A DNA stretch of 64,000 nt from positions 58,443-122,442 of the IMG/VR virus record IMGVR_UViG_3300042309_001504; one strand, given 5' to 3'. The notes below the pieces were generated by a model. That model was not told the origin of the DNA, made no database searches, and worked only from the letters and a program-made list of their open reading frames with translations. The translations under genes were made by a program, and so were the position numbers. Origin of the DNA: a virus. Of the stretch, positions 9,010 through 16,859 are shown one piece after another; position 1 is the stretch's first letter; each line of letters begins with the position of its first letter.

Positions 9010-9240
9010 TTAGGGTACACAATAACCACAGTCAACCATTTTAATACCATCACCACTCAGATATTTACCACTTCCTTTACATACTGGGCATTCTTTTCTT
9101 TTATACTTTTTATTTGCTTCATTACCTATATTTTTTACAATAGAACCAGCAAGAATAACGGTTGCTGTTGAACCGCCATCATATTTACTAGATGAAAAAA
9201 TTATAGATGCTATTAGGATCGATAAAATTATCTTATTCAT
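9010..9240 (-). CDS. small exported protein with DnaJ-like zinc knuckle
   Basis: A 76-residue protein with a hydrophobic N-terminus like a signal peptide or anchor (MNKIILSILIASIIFSS). The C-terminal CPVCKGSGKYL plus CGYC resembles the CxxCxGxG repeats of DnaJ zinc domains. It could be a membrane-attached zinc protein. Its ATG overlaps the TGA of the gene upstream. Confidence 0.6.
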   Translation of the reverse strand: MNKIILSILIASIIFSSSKYDGGSTATVILAGSIVKNIGNEANKKYKRKECPVCKGSGKYLSGDGIKMVDCGYCVP

Positions 9241-9410
9241 TTTTTACCTCTTGGGAACCATCTTTTTCTTTTATTTGGTGGCAAAGGTATGATTGGTGGT
9301 GGATTATCTATATCAATATTTGATGGTTTAAAAAGTTTAACCATGGATAAGATAAAATTTAAAATAATAGAAATTAATCTATTCAGTGCTAATTTATCTA
9401 ATAGTCTCAT
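9237..9410 (-). CDS. small membrane-associated protein
   Basis: A 57-residue gene that fills the gap between two larger ones. It begins MRLLDKLALNRLISIIL, continues with a hydrophobic helix, and has a proline-rich stretch (DNPPPIIPLPPNKRKRW) with a basic end. GAGG lies seven nt before the ATG, and its TGA overlaps the next ATG, so the signals for a real gene are good. Such layouts recall spanin-like or anchor peptides, but nothing proves this. Confidence 0.6.
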   Translation of the reverse strand: MRLLDKLALNRLISIILNFILSMVKLFKPSNIDIDNPPPIIPLPPNKRKRWFPRGKK

Positions 9411-9419
9411 TAGTATACC

Positions 9420-10349
9420 TCATTGATCTAGATAATCAAAACCATAATTTGGTAATTTTTGCAATGGAAATCCATCAAAATCACTGAAGGCATAAGCCCC
9501 ATTACCATCTAACATTCCTTGTGCAACATCTGATGTTATCAAAAATGATCCATCAGGAATTGGACCCCAATCCGGATGACCACCATCATTCCATTTACCC
9601 CAACTATTTTGTACTAAAAATAATGGTTCATTTCCTGTATCATCACACGCTATCCATGCCATAGCATGAGCCCATGATCCTTGGGGCTTTGCGATTCCTT
9701 TCTTATCTCGTTTGCTGCTAAATCCATAACTACTACAAACACTAATACCATAGCCATTCGCTAAAGCATCTCTTGCTTCGTCTATCGTTTGAATTAAACT
9801 AACTGTTTTTACTTGGTGATCATTTGCTAGATCTATCACTTTATCTGGTAGACTACGACCACCCCAACCGGCTCCTAATGATCCTTGATATTTACTAAGA
9901 TCAACAACTCCTGGATAATTTTTTCTAACTAAAATACCACCATATTGACTAACAAATTGTGCTGCTCTGGAGCAACTCATACCTTGTCCACCATGACCTC
10001 TTGCTCCGTATATCGCTTCAGTGGCCCCTCTTGCTATCCAGCTTTCCCTATGTTTTTTTAAATCAATTTCAACAGCACGACTAACATCAACCGCATTACG
10101 TGTAGAGTGGCTTACACAATCTCCAGTAGTTTGTCTTTCATTATATGGATTCTTATCAAACTTTAATACGCTTTTATATGGTGTAGATAATTTACCTTTA
10201 CCAGTACCACTTATTCTTTTTGCTCCATCACTAAAGTAAGCATATTTAGAATTCTCTAAAAGATTTTCAAATATGTGCTCTTCCCAAAGACATCCCTGAA
10301 AACCATCCTTATAAAGTTTTAATAATTGTTCAGGAGAATATTTTGCCAT
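9420..10349 (-). CDS. papain-like (C1A) cysteine protease
   Basis: A 309-residue protein with the full papain triad: Cys78 in TTGDCVSH, His228 in SWAHAMAW and Asn248 in LVQNSWGKWN. The order and spacing match C1 peptidases, and no signal peptide or long inhibitory prodomain is present. C1 proteases are rare in phages. It lies beside membrane and possible virion genes, so it may be a virion component, a maturation protease or a host-directed effector. Confidence 0.85.
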   Translation of the reverse strand: MAKYSPEQLLKLYKDGFQGCLWEEHIFENLLENSKYAYFSDGAKRISGTGKGKLSTPYKSVLKFDKNPYNERQTTGDCVSHSTRNAVDVSRAVEIDLKKHRESWIARGATEAIYGARGHGGQGMSCSRAAQFVSQYGGILVRKNYPGVVDLSKYQGSLGAGWGGRSLPDKVIDLANDHQVKTVSLIQTIDEARDALANGYGISVCSSYGFSSKRDKKGIAKPQGSWAHAMAWIACDDTGNEPLFLVQNSWGKWNDGGHPDWGPIPDGSFLITSDVAQGMLDGNGAYAFSDFDGFPLQKLPNYGFDYLDQ

Positions 10350-10855
10350 TATTTGCTACCCTCATAACAGGCCCAGGCCAAACCATTAAAAGCTTCTACA
10401 GCCTTTTTTCTAAGTTCTGGATCTAGAGCAACATTATCGTCCCCTATATGTTGTACAACAACATTTGTTGCTGCTTGGGTCAAATTAGTATATTTACCTT
10501 TAAGATCTAGATTATAAAAAGCACCAGCTATTCTATTAGCTTCTCTAATCTCATCGGTATTTTTAATTACTTCATTATCACCGTCTAGTTCTATTAGTCT
10601 AGCCAAGTCAGAGAATAGACTACTTAATTTAACGCCATCAACAGTCCTATCCGAACTGCCAGACTTTAAAATTTCAGTAACCTTTTCACAATTATCTTTT
10701 AATGATGGATCCAATGGAACTAACACTGATGGAGTATGATTTATAGGATTTGTATTAGTATTATTTTTAATAAACGGTACTAGTAAACCATAACATAATA
10801 ATAGTGCTCCTATAATTAAGACTACTATATTAGTATTGATATTTTTCGTATTCAT
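10349..10855 (-). CDS. hypothetical membrane-anchored protein
   Basis: A 168-residue protein with one N-terminal transmembrane helix (IVVLIIGALLLCYGLLVPFI), then a soluble helical domain probably outside the membrane. AGGAG five nt before MNTKNIN sets the start, and the first codons overlap the stop of the previous gene. The helical domain (ARLIELDGDNE, EAFNGLAWACYEG) is not recognised. It forms a unit with the next membrane gene and the C1 protease. Confidence 0.72.
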   Translation of the reverse strand: MNTKNINTNIVVLIIGALLLCYGLLVPFIKNNTNTNPINHTPSVLVPLDPSLKDNCEKVTEILKSGSSDRTVDGVKLSSLFSDLARLIELDGDNEVIKNTDEIREANRIAGAFYNLDLKGKYTNLTQAATNVVVQHIGDDNVALDPELRKKAVEAFNGLAWACYEGSK

Positions 10856-11202
10856 TTTGACTCCTGTCCACAAGCATTAGGACTAAGATGTGGAAAAGCA
10901 CTATCTAAAACTTCAACCGCTTTTGGACATCCCATTTTATCTGCTAAATCTCTAGTGTTTTTCCAACTACTAATAAGATCCAAAAAATGATTATCATTGG
11001 TTTTACTAATAGTGGCAACAGTTGATGATTCTCTTTTTACTTTATTCAGGACTCCTCCTAACAAACCGGATACATAATTTTGTACAGGAGAAAGCTTGTC
11101 TTTAAATAGAACAAATAATATTAGTGCAGCACCACCATAAACCATAAGATCTGTTCCTGACAATCTACTACTAAATTCTTGAAAACTTTCAGTAAAATTC
11201 AT
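10852..11202 (-). CDS. hypothetical single-pass membrane protein
   Basis: A 116-residue protein with a hydrophobic segment at about residues 19-34 (MVYGGAALILFVLF) followed by a Gly-rich amphipathic stretch. The C-terminal domain carries two Cys (GCPKAVEVLDSAFPHL, then ACGQESK). It overlaps the next membrane gene by a few bases. It may form a membrane pair with it; the family is unknown. Confidence 0.68.
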   Translation of the reverse strand: MNFTESFQEFSSRLSGTDLMVYGGAALILFVLFKDKLSPVQNYVSGLLGGVLNKVKRESSTVATISKTNDNHFLDLISSWKNTRDLADKMGCPKAVEVLDSAFPHLSPNACGQESK

Positions 11203-11212
11203 AACTTATACC

Positions 11213-11641
11213 TCATATTGGAAACATTCCTTGATATTGTAATTTTTGTTTAAAAACGCCCACATCCTTGAATACCTTGACCATACTATCTATAGTAGAA
11301 CCAACCAAAATCATGATAAAGGTTTTGATATACTTATGTAGATACGATTCTAGAATTTGTGGTATAAATGGAACATCCACAACTACAAAAATATTATCAT
11401 AAAAATCAGATATTATATTCATTGCTATTTGTTTTTTTTCTGGTCCAGAAAGATCATTACCTATTATTTCAATTATTTGAATAGTTGTTGCTATTAGAAT
11501 TTGCAATATTTTCCATACTTGCTCTAATGTGAATCTTTTGATTTCTTGATAAGAATTTTTAGTTGCGTTTAGTAGTTTTTCTACTTCTTTTAGAATTAGT
11601 TCTTGGCTTGTTGGTTTTACTAGATTTTCTTGATTTATCAT
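11213..11641 (-). CDS. hypothetical membrane-associated protein (holin region)
   Basis: A 142-residue protein with long hydrophobic helices (VWKILQILIATTIQIIEII and KTFIMILVGSTIDSMV). GAGG six nt before the ATG is a strong SD, yet the gene overlaps the preceding one by 83 bp in another frame. The first ~28 codons are therefore read in two frames. Position and topology suggest a holin or antiholin-like role, by inference only. Confidence 0.62.
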   Translation of the reverse strand: MINQENLVKPTSQELILKEVEKLLNATKNSYQEIKRFTLEQVWKILQILIATTIQIIEIIGNDLSGPEKKQIAMNIISDFYDNIFVVVDVPFIPQILESYLHKYIKTFIMILVGSTIDSMVKVFKDVGVFKQKLQYQGMFPI

Positions 11642-11897
11642 CTTTTGCCTCTTCTTTTACAGTTGTTACATTTTCTACTACTTCTGTTTTAATATTTTTT
11701 CTGCTATTAATATATTTATATAATATTACAAATTGACCACCAATTAGAATACAACTTTCTACAGCATGACTAACAACACTAATAAGTTCTTCTTTATTAG
11801 TATGATCATTAATAATACCAGTTAGATATAATCCACTAAAAATAAAACTAACTAATGTAAACCAAAATTCACTTGTACGATATCCAGGTTTGATCAT
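11559..11897 (-). CDS. holin-like protein
   Basis: A 112-residue protein with two hydrophobic helices (FWFTLVSFIFSGLYLTGII and ESCILIGGQFVILYKYI) and a long Lys/Arg/Thr-rich tail (KSSKTNKPRTNSKRSRKTTKRN region). Two helices plus a charged cytoplasmic tail is the class II holin layout. GGAGG lies six nt before the ATG, and a putative phage promoter motif sits just upstream. Membrane permeabilisation for lysis is inferred. Confidence 0.65.
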   Translation of the reverse strand: MIKPGYRTSEFWFTLVSFIFSGLYLTGIINDHTNKEELISVVSHAVESCILIGGQFVILYKYINSRKNIKTEVVENVTTVKEEAKDDKSRKSSKTNKPRTNSKRSRKTTKRN

Positions 11898-11915
11898 AAT
11901 TTACCTCCAAAGGTT

Positions 11916-11929
11916 ATTTTAATATACAC
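11916..11929 (-). promoter_or_regulatory. putative phage promoter motif GTGTATATTAAAAT
   Basis: This 14-mer on the minus strand ends 18 nt before the holin-like ATG. Close relatives lie before two other genes (12945-12958 and 13639-13652). It has no -35 consensus, so it may be read by the phage sigma factor or act as an extended -10. Confidence 0.4.
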
Positions 11930-11943
11930 CAAAATAGTTTTCA

Positions 11944-12411
11944 CTAATAATATCGATCCTGATTAGCCACACACCATTTTATACCATCAAAAGGACTTGT
12001 CCATGATGCATCCCATGGATAATGAGGACCATCAGATGATTGTGCTATTACTGTTGATAAATTTTTATATTTCCAAACATTGTCTTCGTATATAACAACC
12101 TCATCACCATAAAAATATGTTTGATACGGAGGACCGAATCCTGTAGGATCTCCGCCACAACCTGTGCCACTAGCATCCAAACATCTAGTACCATATTCCC
12201 AACCTATCATGATAATACCAGCATGAGAATGAGAGCATGTTACAGAAAAGTAGTATACTCTATCGTCAAATCGATTTTCATATAAATCTATATCTTCTAT
12301 TTGTACTATATCAGATTGATCGCTATTATAGGCTATAATGTTATGAGAATATATTACAATATTACCATTATTAATTTCATTAGATGAAATAGCTTTTGAA
12401 ATATCCGACAT
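11944..12411 (-). CDS. hypothetical protein, paralogue of its neighbour
   Basis: A 155-residue protein, probably beta-rich and rich in aromatic residues, Asp and Gly. It shares the pattern NGxxVxY at the front and the phrase NRFDDxxYY later with the 64-residue protein encoded just upstream, so the two look like products of duplication. Cys residues occur in VTCSHSHAG and CLDASGTGCGGD. A small virion or tail-tip protein is possible; no family is recognised. Confidence 0.65.
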   Translation of the reverse strand: MSDISKAISSNEINNGNIVIYSHNIIAYNSDQSDIVQIEDIDLYENRFDDRVYYFSVTCSHSHAGIIMIGWEYGTRCLDASGTGCGGDPTGFGPPYQTYFYGDEVVIYEDNVWKYKNLSTVIAQSSDGPHYPWDASWTSPFDGIKWCVANQDRYY

Positions 12412-12605
12412 TACGCACCATAATAGTAGCTTGGATCATCAAACCTATTATCATATTTGTCTTCAATATCTCCAATAGCTGGAGTATTAATAACATAAGT
12501 ATTTAATTTATCTTTATCTGTTGGACCGGTAACTTTTGTATAAACAACTAGTGTGCCATTTTTAATTGGTTCGGCATCATCTGCTAATTTAATATCGTTT
12601 GCCAT
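12411..12605 (-). CDS. small hypothetical protein, paralogue of its neighbour
   Basis: A 64-residue protein containing NGTLVVYTK and ending YDNRFDDPSYYYGA. Both parts recur in the longer protein encoded just downstream, which adds a C-terminal domain after this point. The start and stop overlap the flanking genes, so it is translated in the same unit. It may be a subunit or a trimmed duplicate. Confidence 0.62.
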   Translation of the reverse strand: MANDIKLADDAEPIKNGTLVVYTKVTGPTDKDKLNTYVINTPAIGDIEDKYDNRFDDPSYYYGA

Positions 12606-12606
12606 A

Positions 12607-12927
12607 TTATGCCCTTTCTATTCTTTCTTCTAAGGCTTCTAATGTTTTGCCAAGTGTGACTAATTGAATTTTTAATTCGTTCATAACTTCGGTATTTCGT
12701 TGTAATGCGCTAGCAAATGCCGCTTGACTTTCTTTGTTTGCTGCTAATCTTTCCATAATAAATTGACGATCTTGAGAATACGGACTTTGAGTTTCTATCA
12801 TGTGTAAAACATCACTTTTTGTTGCCATATTTTTTCCTACAGTCACCCAAAATCCTATAAGAGTAACAACTATTCCAAAACTTGTGGTGGCTAATACTTG
12901 CCAAAAGTTTATTATGTTTTCGCTCAT
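12607..12927 (-). CDS. membrane-anchored coiled-coil protein
   Basis: A 106-residue protein with one transmembrane helix (LATTSFGIVVTLIGFWVTV, about residues 12-30) followed by a heptad-rich helix to the end (MNELKIQLVTLGKTLEALEERIE). AGGAG six nt before the ATG is a strong SD, and a putative promoter motif lies upstream. This layout is common among phage holin-associated, spanin or virion anchor proteins; the function is not settled. Confidence 0.68.
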   Translation of the reverse strand: MSENIINFWQVLATTSFGIVVTLIGFWVTVGKNMATKSDVLHMIETQSPYSQDRQFIMERLAANKESQAAFASALQRNTEVMNELKIQLVTLGKTLEALEERIERA

Positions 12928-12944
12928 ATTATTCTCCTTTACAA

Positions 12945-12958
12945 AATATAATATACAC
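12945..12958 (-). promoter_or_regulatory. putative phage promoter motif GTGTATATTATATT
   Basis: The second copy of the GTGTAT motif, ending 17 nt before the coiled-coil gene. It lies directly downstream of a terminator hairpin, which is where a new transcript would be expected to begin. Confidence 0.42.
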
Positions 12959-12965
12959 TAAATAA

Positions 12966-12997
12966 AAAACCAACTATGAAAACATAGCTGGTTTTTA
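12966..12997 (-). terminator. intrinsic terminator, possibly bidirectional
   Basis: A 14-bp stem with one G-U type mismatch (AAAAACCAGCTATG paired with CATAGTTGGTTTTT) around a TTTT loop, followed on the minus strand by a T-rich run. It closes the transcript of the gene at 13032-13607, whose stop is 34 nt upstream. Confidence 0.8.
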
Positions 12998-13031
12998 TTG
13001 GATAGAAAACATAGATTTAAAAATTTAATTA

Positions 13032-13607
13032 TCAGCCGGTTTTTGGCTTATAATCATTGTTTGTAACAGGTAGTAAAGCCCCGCCTTTGTAAGTTAATTG
13101 ACCGGGTGCTGAACGTGTTGGATTAGCAGCATTATCTGTTGCTAAAGTATCAACAGCGACAACAGGAAAGCCAGCATCAAATTCACCAGTATACTCATTG
13201 TATTTGCCTGCTCTAATAGCAGCAGTATATCTGCGTGTTCTTAATGTTTCAAGTTTATGAATACTACGAACATTAGCTGGAACAGCAGCACCACTGAGTA
13301 ACACAGTATTACTAACGCCAGATAAACTATCTGTTAGTCTTTTTGCAACGGGCGATTGATTGTTGTATGCAAAAGTACCAGCAGATAATGCTTCGTCTGC
13401 CCAATCATTATCTAATACTGTTGATCCAAAAACTGTTTCGTTGGTTCTGTACACATCAACATTGTCTAATAAATTTGATGCTACTGTGCCACCTCTTGTA
13501 ACAGCACCGCCGTTACCACCAGCACCACTACCAGTTGCATTTGGCGGAACTGTATCGTAATCGGTGCCATCGGATGCTTTAGCAGCTACTATTTGTGAAA
13601 TAGCCAT
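13032..13607 (-). CDS. possible virion protein
   Basis: A 191-residue protein of markedly different composition from its neighbours: rich in Ala, Gly, Thr and Val, with few Lys or Ile and a higher GC content. It reads like a secreted or structural beta protein (TVPPNATGSGAGGNGGAVTRGG near the start, then an Ala/Thr-rich core). GGAG six nt before MAISQIV fixes the start. It is a single-gene transcript between a promoter motif and a strong terminator, as expected for an abundant product such as a capsid decoration protein. The family is not recognised. Confidence 0.7.
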   Translation of the reverse strand: MAISQIVAAKASDGTDYDTVPPNATGSGAGGNGGAVTRGGTVASNLLDNVDVYRTNETVFGSTVLDNDWADEALSAGTFAYNNQSPVAKRLTDSLSGVSNTVLLSGAAVPANVRSIHKLETLRTRRYTAAIRAGKYNEYTGEFDAGFPVVAVDTLATDNAANPTRSAPGQLTYKGGALLPVTNNDYKPKTG

Positions 13608-13638
13608 TTTTATCTCCACATAAGGTTATAAGGAAGTT

Positions 13639-13652
13639 ATATTAGCATACAC
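13639..13652 (-). promoter_or_regulatory. putative phage promoter motif GTGTATGCTAATAT
   Basis: The third copy of the GTGTAT motif, 31 nt before the ATG of the possible virion protein. The gap 13620-13676 holds no ORF, consistent with a promoter and leader. Confidence 0.4.
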
Positions 13653-13676
13653 AATTTTGTAATAAAAAACAAAAAT

Positions 13677-14126
13677 TTACCCAAAAACAGTTTCCCAGGC
13701 TGTTTTTAAAGAGGAGATTTGGTTATTACTATCATTATATTTTAATATATCACACCATATTTGATTATTTTTGATGGGTATAGCTTTATTGATTTTTAGC
13801 GCATCGTCTGCGTATAAAATCATTAATAGTGGATTTATATTGATAATCTTTGATTGATTAATAGATCCTAGGTCATTAACAAATGATTGATCATATGTTT
13901 CATGAGATATAAATAATCTATGATATGATAGATTTTTAACATAATCTAAAATACAATATAAATTTAAAAACATATGGTCATATAATGATCCATTTGGTTG
14001 TTCTAAGATATGATCAATAATTCTGAGATCCACTAACTCTGTCTTAATACATGATATATGAATTATATTTTTATATGTGTTATTATATCCAGAGGTTAGA
14101 ATTATTCTATAATCACTTTGATTCAT
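13677..14126 (-). CDS. hypothetical protein
   Basis: A 149-residue protein without a signal peptide or clear catalytic motif. It is AT-rich with high Ile, Asn and Tyr, like the surrounding glycan genes. It overlaps the next gene by 14 bp and so is co-expressed with the 270- and 437-residue proteins upstream. An accessory role in the same glycan pathway is the likeliest guess from context. Confidence 0.6.
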   Translation of the reverse strand: MNQSDYRIILTSGYNNTYKNIIHISCIKTELVDLRIIDHILEQPNGSLYDHMFLNLYCILDYVKNLSYHRLFISHETYDQSFVNDLGSINQSKIININPLLMILYADDALKINKAIPIKNNQIWCDILKYNDSNNQISSLKTAWETVFG

Positions 14127-14925
14127 ATTTTATATTAGTAAATATTTGATTATCTGCTAATTCATAAACATATTCTTTATATGAATTATTTAGAAACCAA
14201 TTGATAATTAGTTCTTTGTCTGTAATTTGATTTACAATTCCATGAGTATTATTACTAATATTAAAAACTTTATTATATTTTTTATATATGAAGATATATG
14301 AACTCTGTAAAGAACCACCAGATGTTTCTTCTATCCAAACTAAATTAAAATCTTTGGTAAAGATACTATATTTATTATCTTGTGTGCTTCTTGTATTATA
14401 TGTAATCAAATGATTATTAGTATAAAAGGTGTTATTCGTAATAGATTCTATTAAAGATTTTTTTGTTAAGAATATTTGTTTAATTTTTGAATTTTGAATA
14501 AAATTATTATTAATATCTATCTCATATATTGGTTTAACATTAACATAATCTATAGATTGATTGACTAAATGGTCTATTGTGTTTTTAGCATATAGCGGAA
14601 GATATATGTTATTGCCGCTAATAGGGGCATAAAAATTAAAATTAATTAACTTATATTCTTTTACTAATTCAATGTGATCTGATAAAACTGATGTATTGAT
14701 TATAAACAATTTTTTATTATTGATATAGTCTATAAAATAGTTTTCTAATAAAAATAATAGTTTTTGATGAATATTATTATGTTCGGTATGATTTTCTAAA
14801 TTAAAAAACACAACACAGTAAGGATCAATATCTTTTTGAGCAAAAATTGAGAATATAGTTTTTATAAATAAATTTGGTTGCTCTCCATTATTTTTTAATA
14901 TAAACAATACTTTATTTGCTGTCAT
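14113..14925 (-). CDS. hypothetical protein, glycosyltransferase-like N-terminus
   Basis: A 270-residue protein. The first ~90 residues resemble the start of GT-A enzymes (VLFILKNNGEQPNLFIKTIFSIFAQ, then VVFFNLENH), but no DxD motif follows. It overlaps the GlcNAc-transferase-like gene by 14 bp. It may be a diverged or inactive transferase, or a partner protein; confidence in any function is low. Confidence 0.55.
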   Translation of the reverse strand: MTANKVLFILKNNGEQPNLFIKTIFSIFAQKDIDPYCVVFFNLENHTEHNNIHQKLLFLLENYFIDYINNKKLFIINTSVLSDHIELVKEYKLINFNFYAPISGNNIYLPLYAKNTIDHLVNQSIDYVNVKPIYEIDINNNFIQNSKIKQIFLTKKSLIESITNNTFYTNNHLITYNTRSTQDNKYSIFTKDFNLVWIEETSGGSLQSSYIFIYKKYNKVFNISNNTHGIVNQITDKELIINWFLNNSYKEYVYELADNQIFTNIKYESK

Positions 14926-16225
14926 AATAATCTATGGAATCTATATTAATTTTTTGTCCATATCCTTGATTTTTATAGTATGGTATAATTACACAATGAT
15001 GAGGTAATTTTTCTATTCCAATATTTTTTGTCCATACCAAATTATTTTTAATAATATATACAATATCATCATTTTTAAGATCGGCTCTATATAACAGTTT
15101 ATTCATATTATCTTCTATACACAAAGTAATAAATTCAATATTAGGATTTATATATGATAGGAATGATTGATCAAATTGAATATTTATTCTTTTTTTTAGT
15201 AATAGATTCGATTTGAATTCTTCTTCGGACATTATGTATGCAAAAGGACTGTCATTTCTAGAATTAAAAGTATACTTATGAATATCTTTTGTTGCAAAAT
15301 TAACCCCACTATATAGCTCATATTCATGTAAACTTCTTTTTGAACCCAATCCATATTGGCCAAAATTGATATTATTTTTTTCCATACCCAAAAGTTTTCT
15401 AACTCTTTCTTTAGCTTTAGATCCTCTTTGTTCCGCACTAATAACGAATCCATTACCGTTTTGATGATTATCCCAGTGTTTATGCTCTTGTGGTCTTAAA
15501 TAAAAATGCCAAACTATAGGAAATAGAGGATGGAAAAAATCATAACCATGAGTATATGCCCTAGCACTTAAAGATATTTCCTCTCCCCTAAAATAAAGAT
15601 TAGGATCATATATACATTCTTTACAAAATTTTCCTAATGTAAATATAAAATGCCCAGATAAAAATCTAGCTGGAATTGTTGTTTGACCAATAGATTGTAG
15701 CATTGACGATTGTCTAACTACTAAGGGTCTAAAAATTAGATCTCCATCTTCTGTAAAAGTATCAAAAGAATTAATCTGAATACATCCAGGATCACAAGTA
15801 TTATCTAGTCTATATCCCGGACCATATCCACCAATAATTGGTTTATCAAATCCTTCGCTATGCTTTTTTTCCATCATATCTATTAAGATAGAATCCCATT
15901 GCTCAACAAACCTATGATGAGAATCTAGTTGTAAATAATAGCATTGATCATTAAATAATTTTTGCTGTATGTTGTATCTTGCCCAACATGTACCTTGACT
16001 ATCTCTCCAATCATGGAAATCAATAGATAAATTGATATTATATTCTTTTTTAAGATGTTTTAATTTATATAGCTGTTCTTTAGTGTCCTGTAAACATATA
16101 CCAAAATGTAATTTAGACTTTTTATCACTTTTTTTATAACAGTCTATAATTGATGGTATAAGTTCTGGATCTCTGTATGATGCTATACTAATAAAAATAG
16201 TATTATTGGATTTTGTCTGTTTCAT
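14912..16225 (-). CDS. GT60-like (GlcNAc-type) glycosyltransferase
   Basis: A 437-residue protein whose first ~300 residues match the pattern of the 'glycosyltransferase (GlcNAc)' family related to Skp1 hydroxyproline GlcNAc-transferase. It shows IFISIASYRDPEL at the start, ARYNIQQKLF, the metal-site LQLDSHHRF, PIIGGYGPG, FLSGHFIF and FRGEEISLSARAYTHGYD. Transfer of GlcNAc or a related sugar is inferred. The C-terminal ~130 residues are not recognised and may bind the acceptor. Confidence 0.82.
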   Translation of the reverse strand: MKQTKSNNTIFISIASYRDPELIPSIIDCYKKSDKKSKLHFGICLQDTKEQLYKLKHLKKEYNINLSIDFHDWRDSQGTCWARYNIQQKLFNDQCYYLQLDSHHRFVEQWDSILIDMMEKKHSEGFDKPIIGGYGPGYRLDNTCDPGCIQINSFDTFTEDGDLIFRPLVVRQSSMLQSIGQTTIPARFLSGHFIFTLGKFCKECIYDPNLYFRGEEISLSARAYTHGYDFFHPLFPIVWHFYLRPQEHKHWDNHQNGNGFVISAEQRGSKAKERVRKLLGMEKNNINFGQYGLGSKRSLHEYELYSGVNFATKDIHKYTFNSRNDSPFAYIMSEEEFKSNLLLKKRINIQFDQSFLSYINPNIEFITLCIEDNMNKLLYRADLKNDDIVYIIKNNLVWTKNIGIEKLPHHCVIIPYYKNQGYGQKINIDSIDYYDSK

Positions 16226-16859
16226 AAAACATTTTTAATGCATTTAAATTTTTAAATCTTATACCATGAATTTTATTTTTTAATAAATCTATTATATGTG
16301 TTTTTAACCAGATATCAGCAGTAGAAATACATTTTATATTGGTTTTATTATTTAGATAAACACAAGCAATCATATTATCGCTAATATTATCTAACATATA
16401 GCCAGTTGAAGGATAAACCCTTTTAATATTTAAGTTAAATAATATTTCAGCAATTTTACTTAAAAAGATATAATCAAACTTTCTATATTCCAAAATATAA
16501 TTTATTTCTACATTATTAGATAAGCATAAATCATAATTCATTCGTATATCTTCTCTAAACTTATCATATTTTTTATTTATTAATAAGAGTGTTGGCAGCA
16601 CCATATCTATTTTTTGTGCTCCATTTTTTATAGCATTTTCTATCTCGTTCCTACGACTAGAATAATCCAAAATTCCTAATGGGTAATCTATTGGACAGCA
16701 TATTTTAGTATTACTTTCACCTATAATTTTTTTAGCTAATTTAGTATAGTATGGCAATACTGATATATAATCTAAGTTATATTCTTTGATAAGATTTAAT
16801 ATATTTTTAATATCTATATCTTTAGTATCTACATCATGAAGTGCGAATTCTAGTAGCAT
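16203..16859 (-). CDS. divergent DeoC-family aldolase
   Basis: A 218-residue TIM-barrel protein resembling deoxyribose-phosphate aldolase. Visible family segments are CPIDYPLG, EIENAIKNGAQKIDMVLP (Asp85), INYILEY and a phosphate-site-like KIHGIRF. In DeoC the Schiff-base lysine lies in a KTSTG motif; here the aligned segment is VYPSTGY, with Tyr149 in its place. Classic aldolase activity is therefore doubtful. It may use another residue, do other chemistry or be regulatory. It overlaps genes on both sides. Confidence 0.65.
   Translation of the reverse strand: MLLEFALHDVDTKDIDIKNILNLIKEYNLDYISVLPYYTKLAKKIIGESNTKICCPIDYPLGILDYSSRRNEIENAIKNGAQKIDMVLPTLLLINKKYDKFREDIRMNYDLCLSNNVEINYILEYRKFDYIFLSKIAEILFNLNIKRVYPSTGYMLDNISDNMIACVYLNNKTNIKCISTADIWLKTHIIDLLKNKIHGIRFKNLNALKMFYETDKIQ

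Noticed and set aside
15232-15453. Minus-strand 73-residue ORF inside the GT60-like gene
   Set aside because: It is in another frame of a strong coding region and lacks a ribosome-binding site.
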